Origin: Sphingobacterium chuzhouense
GTDB taxonomy: Bacteria; Bacteroidota; Bacteroidia; Sphingobacteriales; Sphingobacteriaceae
NCBI RefSeq assembly: GCF_014692525.1
Contig: NZ_JACNYL010000003.1
Span: 62,001-126,000 of the forward strand
Direction of reading: 5' to 3'
Length of the DNA stretch: 64,000 nt
The notes beneath the pieces are model-generated. The model worked only from the letters and a program-made list of their open reading frames with translations, did not search any database and had not been told where the DNA came from. The position numbers were made by a program, and so were the translations under genes. Positions 16,631-25,047 of the stretch are shown here, piece after piece; the first letter of the stretch is position 1, and each line of letters begins with the position of its first letter.

Positions 16631-17575
16631 ATGGATGTGACGAAGCGGTTTAACCGAATTATTGCCATTTATTTTCAACTACAGGCTAAACCTATCGTAA
16701 GGGCACAGGATCTCGCCGAACAGTTCGGCGTTAGTCAACGCACAATTTATCGTGACATCAAAGCTTTAGAGCAAGCGGGTATTCCCATCTATGGCGAAGC
16801 CGGCACCGGCTACGGTTTAGTGGAAGGCTATCGATTGCCTCCTACGAAATTTTCCAGAGAAGAGATTTTAACACTCGCGGCGGCGGAAAAGTTGATGCAG
16901 AAATTTGTAGACCCCGACTTGTTCCGATATTTTAGTTCCGCTCTCAATAAAATCAAGGCATATCTTCGTTATAGTGATAAGCTAAATGTCAACTTATTAG
17001 AAGAGAATATGTTGATGGGATCTCTTGCACATCGATTTAACGAGAATGTCCCTTCTGCATTATCTATATTATTTGAAAGTATTGCGCAACATAAAGTGGT
17101 TGATATGGAATATCAAAGCAGTTCATCCGCTAATCCCGTACATCGAGAAATCGAACCGGTAGGTGTTTTTCATCAAGGAAACTATTGGTATTTTATGGCG
17201 TATTGTTATTTACGTAAAGATTATCGCCAATTCCGTATCGATCGTATTCAGAAAATTCAATTAACAACCGCTCCTTTTGCCAAAGAACATAAACCGCTTT
17301 CACATTACCTAGCAAAAGAAGATCCCTCTCCAACTATAACTATACGCATTTGTGTTCCTTTAATCTACGCACGTCATATGGAATGGGAACGCTCCTATTA
17401 CGGGTTTGTATCGGAAGAGATAACCGATGCCGGCGTAATCATGACTTTCGAGTGTAAAAATATGGAACAAGAATTTGCCCGATGGTACCTCATGTTTGCA
17501 GATGAAGCCAAAATTTTAGAACCGGCAGAATTAAAGGATAGAATAAAAGAGTTAATTTCGAATATTCAGCTTTAA
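16631..17575 (+). CDS. YafY-family HTH/WYL transcriptional regulator
   Basis: A 314-residue regulator. The N-terminal winged HTH (about 1-60) contains VRAQDLAEQFGVSQRTIYRD. The middle and C-terminal part is a WYL-type ligand-binding region (PVGVFHQGNYWYFMAYCYLR; RQFRIDRIQKI) and a WCX-like end. I chose ATG 16631 because the HTH begins there; a frame open from 16412 overlaps the lipoprotein gene. It faces a DinB-like gene, an arrangement in which YafY regulators often control the DinB-like enzyme (inference). Confidence 0.9.
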   Translation: MDVTKRFNRIIAIYFQLQAKPIVRAQDLAEQFGVSQRTIYRDIKALEQAGIPIYGEAGTGYGLVEGYRLPPTKFSREEILTLAAAEKLMQKFVDPDLFRYFSSALNKIKAYLRYSDKLNVNLLEENMLMGSLAHRFNENVPSALSILFESIAQHKVVDMEYQSSSSANPVHREIEPVGVFHQGNYWYFMAYCYLRKDYRQFRIDRIQKIQLTTAPFAKEHKPLSHYLAKEDPSPTITIRICVPLIYARHMEWERSYYGFVSEEITDAGVIMTFECKNMEQEFARWYLMFADEAKILEPAELKDRIKELISNIQL

Positions 17576-17652
17576 ATTGTTTATAGAAAATGCCCCTACG
17601 TCATTGAATACGTAGAGACATTCATCTGCGTTAACTTCTTTCTTTGATGACG

Positions 17653-18126
17653 TTATGGTCTATCCCAAAAGAACGGAGGCTCTATACCTAACGCCCGAAG
17701 ATACACGAATCCCTGTGCCCGGTGGTGAATTTCGTTGTCAATAAAATATAACAGATTGCTGTATATCGGAAAATTATATTCTCCGAATAAGTTATGCATA
17801 ACGTGAAAATCTTCCTCCGGAATCTGATTAAACAATTCAATGATTTTGGGTGTGTCAGCATCCCACTTTGCCAGAAGCTCTTCTTTCGTATCCAATGCGA
17901 GTTTATGGTCATAAGACTGATCGTTTCTTTCCACAATTCCTCGTAAACCTGGTTCTGCAATCGATAATAATTCCTTAATCAAATCCGAAAATGGTCGCAT
18001 TCCACCTATCGAAAATTCAAAAAGTTCTTTCTCAGGAAATTTTTCAAGTGTACGACGTGTTAAATCGCGATGACCTAACCAATGTTTTAAAAACTCTTCC
18101 TTTGTTAAAATTGCTGTAGTTTCCAT
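17653..18126 (-). CDS. DinB-family putative metal-dependent protein
   Basis: A 157-residue four-helix DinB-superfamily protein. Conserved features are HWLGHRDLTRRTL near the N-terminus, IGGMRPFSDLI in the middle, and IDNEIHHRAQGFVYLRALG near the end, whose His residues fit the family's metal site. Family members include thiol-dependent transferases and stress proteins; the reaction here is unknown. It is convergent with the YafY-type regulator 77 bases away. Confidence 0.82.
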   Translation of the reverse strand: METTAILTKEEFLKHWLGHRDLTRRTLEKFPEKELFEFSIGGMRPFSDLIKELLSIAEPGLRGIVERNDQSYDHKLALDTKEELLAKWDADTPKIIELFNQIPEEDFHVMHNLFGEYNFPIYSNLLYFIDNEIHHRAQGFVYLRALGIEPPFFWDRP

Positions 18127-18337
18127 ACTGTTAAATAATTAAAATCAATAAATAATGTTATTCAAATTGTTATTTGTTAGAACAAAATTATATTTAGCTG
18201 TGACAACAGTATGTCAGTAGCATTTCCGATTCACTATAAATTTTAAAAATTGTTAACTCTTGAACGGCAGAAACATCTATCTAATTCTATAAAAATTAGT
18301 TTTCGAAGATAAATATTGTATATTTGCAATCGCATTT

Positions 18338-18425
18338 GGAAAGGTGTCAGAGTGGTCGAATGAGCAGACCTGGAAAGTCTGTATACGGGATGACTGTATC
18401 GAGGGTTCGAATCCCTCCCTTTCCG
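18338..18425 (+). tRNA. tRNA-Ser (GGA)
   Basis: An 88-base class II tRNA with acceptor GGAAAGG/CCTTTCC, anticodon loop CTGGAAA (anticodon GGA) on a CAGAC/GTCTG stem, a long variable arm, and T-arm GAGGG-TTCGAAT-CCCTC. The discriminator is G and no CCA is encoded. A -7 box TATATTTG lies at 18319-18326. Its last 16 bases are repeated at 18570-18585. Confidence 0.95.
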
Positions 18426-18426
18426 C

Positions 18427-18454
18427 AAAGCTTTAACCGAAAGGTTAAAGCTTT
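18427..18454 (+). terminator. Terminator after tRNA-Ser
   Basis: AAAGCTTTAACC (18427-18438) pairs with GGTTAAAGCTTT (18443-18454) over a GAAA loop, followed by more T residues. Confidence 0.88.
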
Positions 18455-18569
18455 TTTATTTACTACAGTTTAGTAATAGGATTAGTGAGAGGTATTCGAA
18501 GAGAAGGGCTGGATGGGTTCGATTCGAGAAGGTTTAGGGTTAGAGATATGGGGCTTGTAGGGCTAAACC

Positions 18570-18590
18570 AATCCCTCCCTTTCCGTAAAG
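18570..18590 (+). repeat. Direct repeat of the tRNA-Ser 3' end (att-like)
   Basis: AATCCCTCCCTTTCCG at 18570-18585 repeats the tRNA-Ser 3' end at 18410-18425 exactly. The next base differs and AAAG follows in both copies, giving 20 of 21 matches. Such a copy is the usual footprint of integrase-mediated insertion into a tRNA gene. Only 160 bp separate the two copies. Confidence 0.75.
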
Positions 18591-18942
18591 TCAAAAAGCA
18601 ATTTGCTATTATATGGCAAGTTGCCTTTTTTACTTATTAGACTTTTTCAACAATTTTCCGACATTCAATTTCCCAACTCTCAAGCAAGTTTTATTGCTAA
18701 TATAAAAATTATGTCTATACTTTTGTATTGATATCACTATCAAATGCATACAGTAAAGTCAGGAAAATGACTTTGAAGAAAGTTATTCAAACAAAAGGAA
18801 TGAGAAATCTATAAGATTTCACCCTTTGGGTTTAAAATGATAGTGTCCCTTCCATAGAAGACTTTTCGTCGAAAGACAAGTTTGATAATTCGTATCTTAG
18901 TTTGGGGATTGAAAATAAAAGTACAATAATGCTAATAGATGA

Positions 18943-21717
18943 ATGTGTAAAACGATATCTAAAACCAAAGAAAGAAGTGATAATCTTCTCTTAAAAGCAG
19001 AAAAGTTCATGTCTGAGTCTGATAACTTCCCTTGGTTCTTGGATAAAAATAAAATTGACAGCAACCTCATTTATTATGCGAAATCACAGTTGCCATTGAT
19101 CTGTAAAACATGTGGCGAACCTAAAAAGCATACTTATAGTAATATACTTACAGCGATTCAATCACCCGGGCATATCGTATGCATTAATTGTAAGTTTAAT
19201 CAACAGTTATTGCTTAAGCTTAAACGCTGGAGAACTGAAATTAGAAAAAATTCTTCCGATGAATATGATCTCGACATCAATATCACACCTTTAGGTTATA
19301 GGATTATACATCAAGTATGTGGTAAATCATATCATGTCAAATCTCACCAATCATTTAAAAATGCAAAGTGTCCTACATGTGAAGATGATACTGGCAATAT
19401 AAATATATTGGAAAGGATCCTAGATGATGTTGAACTCAGGGAATATATTACCAAGCAAACTTCAGGTCAGTTGACATTACATAGTGTGGATAGATTAACC
19501 AAACTAATGACTGTTTCTTGCAATCACCACCCTAAACAAGGCATTTATTCATTGCCATGGAAATCGTTTCTCATTTCCAAACAAAAGAAAGGAGCCATGT
19601 TATGTAATCTTTGCAACAAACAACGGCTTAGAAGAACTAATTTTAAAGAGTATAATCGCAAAATAGCTCCTTTCAAACTTAAGATTACTTCGCATGACGC
19701 ATTGGAAAAGATCGACACAAAGGAGAAAATTTCACATTGGTGCACTTCTAATTCCAAGCATCCAGCATTTTTAGCTACCCCTGAAGAGGTTTTGCATAAA
19801 AATAAACGATGTGCATTCTGTTATGATAACGTTTCATTTCATAAAGGTTACGATTTTATCAAAGCTTATATAGAAATGGATGAAGATCGTTTCTATACGC
19901 ATTTTGGCAAGAAGTTCAGACTCTTATCATCAAGATCAGAAATTGAGGCACAGATTAAACCATTCTCATCGATTAGCCAAATTCGAATTAGAATCAATGA
20001 ACTGACTTGTCATATACATAATGAATATGAAGTTTCCTGGGCTGATTTTAAAGGTAGAAATTTAGGCTGTACTCAATGTACACGTGAAAATAATGTATCG
20101 TATGCACATTCGTATTATCAGGTATTGCTGGCGTACTTCAATCTTGACTATGTGGCTGAATATCCCATAAAAATAAATGCGAAAAAAAACTACAGAATAG
20201 ATTTTAAATTGTCGACGATCCCGAATTACCTTGAAATAGATAGCTCTATTCACGTTGGAAAAGGATGGGATAAAAATGAGAAGAATATCCAGGCCTATCA
20301 AGAGAGAGATAGAATAAAGAATGAACTTCTAGGTGATAATATTGAACGCATTAAATTATATGATGATAAAAATAAGCACCTGCCCATACAAATTCAGCTC
20401 CAGATTATTGAAAAGGCATTCTTAGAGAGAGCTATACACAATGGTTTGCCAATAAGAAGTGAAGATATTGAAGCTGCCAAACGCGATCCGTACTTCTTTA
20501 GAAATGCAAGGATTGTCGCATGTATTAAAAGGTTGGAGTACTTCCATAAGGATCATATTGAGTTCAGATATACCGATCATTTATCGATACTACGTTCGTA
20601 TAATGTTGATGAAATTGAATTTTATTGCAAAATTCACGAGAAAACATTTTTCAAAAAGTTTATTACTGTTTCGAAATTGCATTTTTTATGCCCTATCTGT
20701 AAAGACCAGATTATACTTGGTAAACAGCAGTCTTACTACATGAGCAAAGAGAAAATCCAGCAGATCTCCAATATAGTAGATACCCGTTTTGATAAAAAAA
20801 TTATTATTAATCCTGATAACTGGGGTGAAAATGTTGTTTTTTTCGTAACGTTAGTTTTTCCGGTTTCTTTGCGAAATGGGCATAGCACCGTATTCCTATC
20901 TTTACACGAACTGCTTTGTGCAGAGGTTACGGAAGTAGAAAGCAGATTGGAGAAAATTCATGTTCCTGATGCTTTCCGGAAGATCAAGCACAAGCGTTAC
21001 ACGACTAAGTATGAATCCATATTGGTCGCTAAAATTCACGAAAAGGAACGTTCAGAAAGATACAAACTTAGTAAGATCATGTTGAAGGGCTATCAAGACC
21101 AAGCAAAAGCTATCAACAGGTTGATGAAGAGAGAACAACAGAGCGGCTATATCGAAAATTTGATAGACGAAAACGAAAGAGCCTTAAGGCCTTATATCCA
21201 TAAAACCGAAAGTGAAGCCAGAAGATGTCTGGGTATTTTTGACAGAAAGATTACTCCTTTTTTTACACACTCGTCCGACATGGAGTTACTTACGTTGCGG
21301 GAGCATTATGCCTACAATAAGCAGTATCTTCTGATTAAGCGTAAAAGTTGCGGTCATAGGTTTTATTGTAGCTGGAACTGGATAACATATAGGAAGAAAA
21401 AGAGTAAAGATGTTCAATGTCAGCATAAAGATTGCTTTGATCAATATTACAAGGAAGTGCGCCGGTCCGGCAATAAGATTTCCAACGAAGATATTCTTCG
21501 TGTTTTTAAGGAAAAATATTGTGGACAATATTATCCACTTTATCCGGAGGTACCTATCAATGTCAGGGATTTGATTGATGTGGTACATCTTCCAACCGGG
21601 CGCAAGTTTCCAACCCGCTTTGATAATTTTAAGAGGGGTAAGTTTAGGTGTGCTTATAAAAACATGTCGATGGAAGAGCTATGTGAATATTTTCCAGCGC
21701 AAACCTTTATTTCTTAA
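18943..21717 (+). CDS. Giant multi-zinc-ribbon protein with embedded PD-(D/E)XK/Vsr-like nuclease core
   Basis: A 924-residue protein of unknown role. It has at least six treble-clef or zinc-ribbon-like units with paired cysteines: 54/57-80/83, 126-143/146, 193-221/224, 267-290/293, 356-376/379 and 562-583/586, with another Cys/His cluster near 830-865. Several follow the pattern C-x-H...F/W...C-x2-C known from homing-endonuclease and DUF4379-type repeats. Between units, about 385-476, lies a nuclease-like core: YRIDF (Asp420), YLEIDSSIH (Glu431, Asp433, His437), then QERDRIKNELL and ERIKLYD. This order of acidic residues, His and a basic helix resembles Vsr/PD-(D/E)XK enzymes. The gene is AT-rich and follows a duplicated tRNA-Ser end, which suggests transfer. 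A DNA-targeting defence or mobile-element nuclease is plausible but unproven. The Met at 19009 is an alternative start, and the C-terminus may be frameshifted. Confidence 0.65.
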   Translation: MCKTISKTKERSDNLLLKAEKFMSESDNFPWFLDKNKIDSNLIYYAKSQLPLICKTCGEPKKHTYSNILTAIQSPGHIVCINCKFNQQLLLKLKRWRTEIRKNSSDEYDLDINITPLGYRIIHQVCGKSYHVKSHQSFKNAKCPTCEDDTGNINILERILDDVELREYITKQTSGQLTLHSVDRLTKLMTVSCNHHPKQGIYSLPWKSFLISKQKKGAMLCNLCNKQRLRRTNFKEYNRKIAPFKLKITSHDALEKIDTKEKISHWCTSNSKHPAFLATPEEVLHKNKRCAFCYDNVSFHKGYDFIKAYIEMDEDRFYTHFGKKFRLLSSRSEIEAQIKPFSSISQIRIRINELTCHIHNEYEVSWADFKGRNLGCTQCTRENNVSYAHSYYQVLLAYFNLDYVAEYPIKINAKKNYRIDFKLSTIPNYLEIDSSIHVGKGWDKNEKNIQAYQERDRIKNELLGDNIERIKLYDDKNKHLPIQIQLQIIEKAFLERAIHNGLPIRSEDIEAAKRDPYFFRNARIVACIKRLEYFHKDHIEFRYTDHLSILRSYNVDEIEFYCKIHEKTFFKKFITVSKLHFLCPICKDQIILGKQQSYYMSKEKIQQISNIVDTRFDKKIIINPDNWGENVVFFVTLVFPVSLRNGHSTVFLSLHELLCAEVTEVESRLEKIHVPDAFRKIKHKRYTTKYESILVAKIHEKERSERYKLSKIMLKGYQDQAKAINRLMKREQQSGYIENLIDENERALRPYIHKTESEARRCLGIFDRKITPFFTHSSDMELLTLREHYAYNKQYLLIKRKSCGHRFYCSWNWITYRKKKSKDVQCQHKDCFDQYYKEVRRSGNKISNEDILRVFKEKYCGQYYPLYPEVPINVRDLIDVVHLPTGRKFPTRFDNFKRGKFRCAYKNMSMEELCEYFPAQTFIS

Positions 21718-21855
21718 ATTTATAAGTAAGACAGGTATAATTAGTTTCAAAAAATCATTTCCCTACTGCAAGTTTATTTGGCGGTACGCCAAGAAAAGAA
21801 ACTTAATATACACCCAGAAGATGTTCGACTTAAAGAGGGCTCAGGATCTCATAAT

Positions 21856-22224
21856 TTACATTAAGTTCCAATTAAAATAAGTAGCAGATGCTCTGAGGGT
21901 TTCGTTCATATAACTGAAATGAAAGTCGAGATAATCTTGTCTGGAGCTTTCGATATCCGAACAGCAAAACCGACGATTAATATAAAAGTGCAAACGGAAA
22001 GAACCGCTCCGCTCCTCTTCGCTATATTTAAAAAAAGAAATGTCCAAGTTCTCCACTTCTGGAGCACCGTCTTTATCTTCCAAATTGTCAAAAACAAACG
22101 CTTTGATCTGTGCTATTTGTTGTTCTGTCAATAGATCCAATAGTAAATTAGACTGTTCCCGACATTTATCAAATAAAGATAGCGGAATGGATATTTCAAT
22201 CGTTATTGTGGGTTGCGTATGCAT
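21856..22224 (-). CDS. Hypothetical protein, 122 residues
   Basis: A soluble protein with a beta-strand start (ITIEISIPLSL), a helix (LLDLLTEQQIAQIKAFVFDNL), an acidic loop and a second beta-rich half (SFRLHFYINRRFCCSDIE). No recognised domain or signal peptide. It overlaps the end of the YgjP-like gene by 29 bases and so shares its transcript and possibly its role. It converges on the accessory nuclease gene and probably marks the return of core-genome sequence. Confidence 0.6.
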   Translation of the reverse strand: MHTQPTITIEISIPLSLFDKCREQSNLLLDLLTEQQIAQIKAFVFDNLEDKDGAPEVENLDISFFKYSEEERSGSFRLHFYINRRFCCSDIESSRQDYLDFHFSYMNETLRASATYFNWNLM

Positions 22225-22843
22225 ATATGATAGTTTTTTCTAGTGTTTTCCATGTCGGAAAATGTTTCTCTATTAATCTCCTTTTGACCCTCTCTTCTAA
22301 AACTCCGTAATCGGCTACCGCCTTAAACAAACAATAAGTAATAGCCTCTAACGATAGGTTTGATAGTTCTTTATCAAAACAAATGCTCTCTTTTTGCCGT
22401 TGTACAACATAGGGTCTATTTTTATTCTTTCGGAACGTGATATGTGAAATTAGCAAATCCAACCTTTCTTCCCATTGACCAACATGATGTAATACCAACT
22501 GCTGTAACAGCTCTTCCTTTATCTTTGTTTTTTCTGCTAATGACATCCGACGTCCCTTGATATAACAATGAACGATATCGCCGTTGATATAGGATTTCTT
22601 TTTTTCAGTAAATAGCTTAATTGGCCAATGCCTGTCAAATACCTCCAACCGCTCTTCTATACATAGTAATGTATCTGAACGTTTAGTTTGCAGAAGATTA
22701 CGTATAGTCCACACCGCTTCGGTATTAGGCATGCTTACCGGTACTTGTATTATCTTTTTATGTTCATTCCACCGTAGTACCTCTACCTCTCGTTTAGCAC
22801 TGACAAAAACGTGTATTTCGTGGCCATCCACTACCCATATCAT
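22196..22843 (-). CDS. YgjP/SprT-like protein lacking the catalytic HExxH motif
   Basis: About 215 residues with the layout of YgjP-like (COG1451) zinc metallopeptidases: an N-terminal strand pair (EVEVLRWNEHKKIIQVPV), a middle stretch after GRRMSLAEKTK, and the C-terminal part WEERLDLLISHITFRKNKNR, ESICFDKELSNLSLEAITY and KHFPTWKTLEKTI. Where active members have HELxH the sequence reads FKAVADYG, and the KSRWGSC-like motif is also missing. The fold is therefore probably kept but the enzyme inactive. I chose ATG 22843 as the start; ATG 22882 adds 13 residues. It overlaps the next gene by 29 bases. The identification is by pattern and not certain. Confidence 0.55.
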   Translation of the reverse strand: MIWVVDGHEIHVFVSAKREVEVLRWNEHKKIIQVPVSMPNTEAVWTIRNLLQTKRSDTLLCIEERLEVFDRHWPIKLFTEKKKSYINGDIVHCYIKGRRMSLAEKTKIKEELLQQLVLHHVGQWEERLDLLISHITFRKNKNRPYVVQRQKESICFDKELSNLSLEAITYCLFKAVADYGVLEERVKRRLIEKHFPTWKTLEKTIIYAYATHNND

Positions 22844-22989
22844 GAGAACAATATACGGAAAAATCCAATTCTTCCCATGCAATCGTTACTCTTCATATTC
22901 TTAAGTTTTGTTATGTTTGCATACTAAAACTAAATAACAAAATGGAAAACTTGCCTCAGCTGAAGGTTTCCAAATTTAAAAAACAACTT

Positions 22990-25002
22990 ATGATGAAAAA
23001 ATTTCTTGGATTAGCCACTATTGTGGTATTGACAGCCGGATGCAACGGTACACAAGAACAACATCAAGCGATCGATTTATCGCACATGGATACGACTGTC
23101 CGTCCGCAAGATGATTTCTACCATTATGTAAATGGCAACTGGATGAAAACAGCAGAGATTCCTGCTGATAAAGCACGCTGGGGTTCTTTTGACGAACTTC
23201 GTGAAAACACCGACGAGTCGGTATTAGAGATCTTGAAAACATCTCTAAGCGAAACATTTGAAAAAGGTACGGACGGGCAAAAGATTGCGGATCTATACAA
23301 ATCCTATGTGGACATAGAGAACCGCAATCAATTGGGCGCCGATCCGATTAAACCCTATCTTGAAAAAATTGATGCTATCGAGAACATGGATGATCTCTAT
23401 AATTACCTTGTGGAAGTCGGTCCGGAAGGTGGAAATCCTTTCTTTGGTGGCTATGTGTATGCACACATGAAAAACAGTGACATCAACGCTGTTTATCTGG
23501 GCGGCGGAAATTTAGGCTTGGGGCGTTCCTACTACCAGAAAGTGGACGAGAAAAACACCGAAACACTAGAACAATATGCTACTTTCGCTTCTACATTATA
23601 CAATAAAGTAAACCAAGCTGATGAGGATGCTAAAGGCCCTAAAATTGTAGCATTTGAGAAAGAAATTGCTTCTTATCTCAAAACCATTGAAGAATCGCGT
23701 GACGCGCAAAAACGGTACAATCCGATTGCCGTAGCAGATCTGGGAAAAATGGTCAAAAACATTGATGTTGCGAAATACATAAAAGAAATTGGTTTTACAG
23801 CCGACACGGTTATCATTAGCGAGATCAACTATTACAAGAATCTCGATAAAATTATTACACCAGAAAAGCTTCCACAGATCAAGGAATATTTAAAGTTCAA
23901 TGTCATGAACGATGCGACCAACTATCTTTCTACCGAGCTGGATGAATTAGCTTTTGAGTTTTACGGACGCCAGCTAAAAGGGCAAAAAGAGCAACGCGAT
24001 ATGGAGAAACGCGGTCTAGATTTTGTAAACGGTTCGGCTGGTGAACTATTAGGGAAACTATATGTGAAAGAAAATTTCCCGCCGGAAGCAAAAGCGGCTT
24101 GTGAAGAGTTAGTACAATATCTTATCAAGTCTTTCGAATTACATATCAACGACTTGGACTGGATGTCTGCGGTAACGAAAGAAAAAGCACTAGAAAAATT
24201 GGCAAAATTTAATGTCAAAATTGGTTATCCGGATAAATGGAAGGACTATTCGAAGCTAGAAGTCGGCACTTCACTCTTTGAGAACGTGCACGCTCTTAAT
24301 CGTTGGGCTTTTGAAGATAATCTTGCAAAACAAGGTAAGCCAGTAGATAAAACCGAATGGGGAATGACGCCACAGACTGTAAATGCATATTACAGTCCTT
24401 TGTTCAATGAGATTGTTTTTCCCGCTGCTATTCTTCAGGCACCGTTCTACGATTATCGTGCTGATGCAGCTGTAAACTTTGGCGGTATCGGTGCAGTTAT
24501 TGGACACGAATTATCGCACGGATTCGATGATTCTGGTTCACAATACGATGGAGATGGAAACCTAAATAACTGGTGGACACCCGAAGACAAAGAGAAGTTT
24601 GACGCGGCTGCAGATGCGCTTGTTGCACAATTTGAAGCATATGAACCTGTACCTGGTGTTTTTGTTAATGGACGATTTACATTGGGCGAAAATATTGGTG
24701 ATTTAGGTGGTTCGTCGGTAGCTTTTGATGCATTAAAGATGTATTTGAAGGACAAGGGAAATCCAGGTTTAATTGATGGGTTTACACCAGAACAAAGATT
24801 CTTTTTGTCGTGGGCAACTATCTGGAGAACAAAAACGACGGATGAATTTGTGGTAAATCAAGTGAAAACCGATCCACACTCTCCCGCACAATACCGAGCT
24901 TTTGCTCCGATTGTCAATCTTGATGGCTTCCATGAAGCATTTGATACGAAAAAAGGTGACAAGATGTATAAACCAAAAGAGGAACGTATTAAGATCTGGT
25001 AA
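22990..25002 (+). CDS. M13-family zinc metallopeptidase (neprilysin/PepO-like lipoprotein)
   Basis: About 670 residues. A lipoprotein signal (MMKKFLGLATIVVLTAGC) places it in the periplasm or on the outer membrane. The M13 N-terminal domain starts DTTVRPQDDFYHYVNGNW. The catalytic part has NAYYSPLFNEIVFPAAIL, the zinc site VIGHELSHGFDD, and ENIGDLGG with the third zinc ligand; a C-terminal DPHSPAQYRA substrate-binding stretch follows. All key residues are present. The start at 22990 fits the lipobox; a frame open from 22942 would add 16 residues. A -7 box TATGTTTG lies at 22912-22919. It degrades peptides outside the cytoplasm. Confidence 0.94.
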   Translation: MMKKFLGLATIVVLTAGCNGTQEQHQAIDLSHMDTTVRPQDDFYHYVNGNWMKTAEIPADKARWGSFDELRENTDESVLEILKTSLSETFEKGTDGQKIADLYKSYVDIENRNQLGADPIKPYLEKIDAIENMDDLYNYLVEVGPEGGNPFFGGYVYAHMKNSDINAVYLGGGNLGLGRSYYQKVDEKNTETLEQYATFASTLYNKVNQADEDAKGPKIVAFEKEIASYLKTIEESRDAQKRYNPIAVADLGKMVKNIDVAKYIKEIGFTADTVIISEINYYKNLDKIITPEKLPQIKEYLKFNVMNDATNYLSTELDELAFEFYGRQLKGQKEQRDMEKRGLDFVNGSAGELLGKLYVKENFPPEAKAACEELVQYLIKSFELHINDLDWMSAVTKEKALEKLAKFNVKIGYPDKWKDYSKLEVGTSLFENVHALNRWAFEDNLAKQGKPVDKTEWGMTPQTVNAYYSPLFNEIVFPAAILQAPFYDYRADAAVNFGGIGAVIGHELSHGFDDSGSQYDGDGNLNNWWTPEDKEKFDAAADALVAQFEAYEPVPGVFVNGRFTLGENIGDLGGSSVAFDALKMYLKDKGNPGLIDGFTPEQRFFLSWATIWRTKTTDEFVVNQVKTDPHSPAQYRAFAPIVNLDGFHEAFDTKKGDKMYKPKEERIKIW

Positions 25003-25020
25003 CTTGAGACCTATAAGAGA

Positions 25021-25047
25021 ATCCCGTATCGCGATACGGGATTTTTA
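25021..25047. terminator. Bidirectional terminator between M13 peptidase and histidine kinase genes
   Basis: ATCCCGTATC (25021-25030) and GATACGGGAT (25033-25042) form a 10-bp stem, followed by TTTTTAATTTT on the plus strand. Confidence 0.85.

Larger units (their letters stand above)
18426..18942. other. Integration-scar region between tRNA-Ser and the nuclease gene
   Basis: There is no gene in this ~500-base stretch. It holds the tRNA terminator, an inverted repeat GGTTTAG 18531-18537 with CTAAACC 18563-18569, the duplicated tRNA 3' end (18570-18590), and a second, imperfect terminator hairpin with a T run at about 18594-18632. The remaining ~300 bases are AT-rich and must carry the promoter of the zinc-ribbon nuclease gene. 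A short frame, 18930-18995 (starting MLIDECVKRYLKPKKE), stops early and could be a decayed N-terminus. Confidence 0.6.

Noticed and set aside
18243..18428. Minus-strand frame with an RKGRDSNPRYSHPVYRLS stretch
   Set aside because: This is antisense tRNA-Ser sequence, a known source of false proteins.
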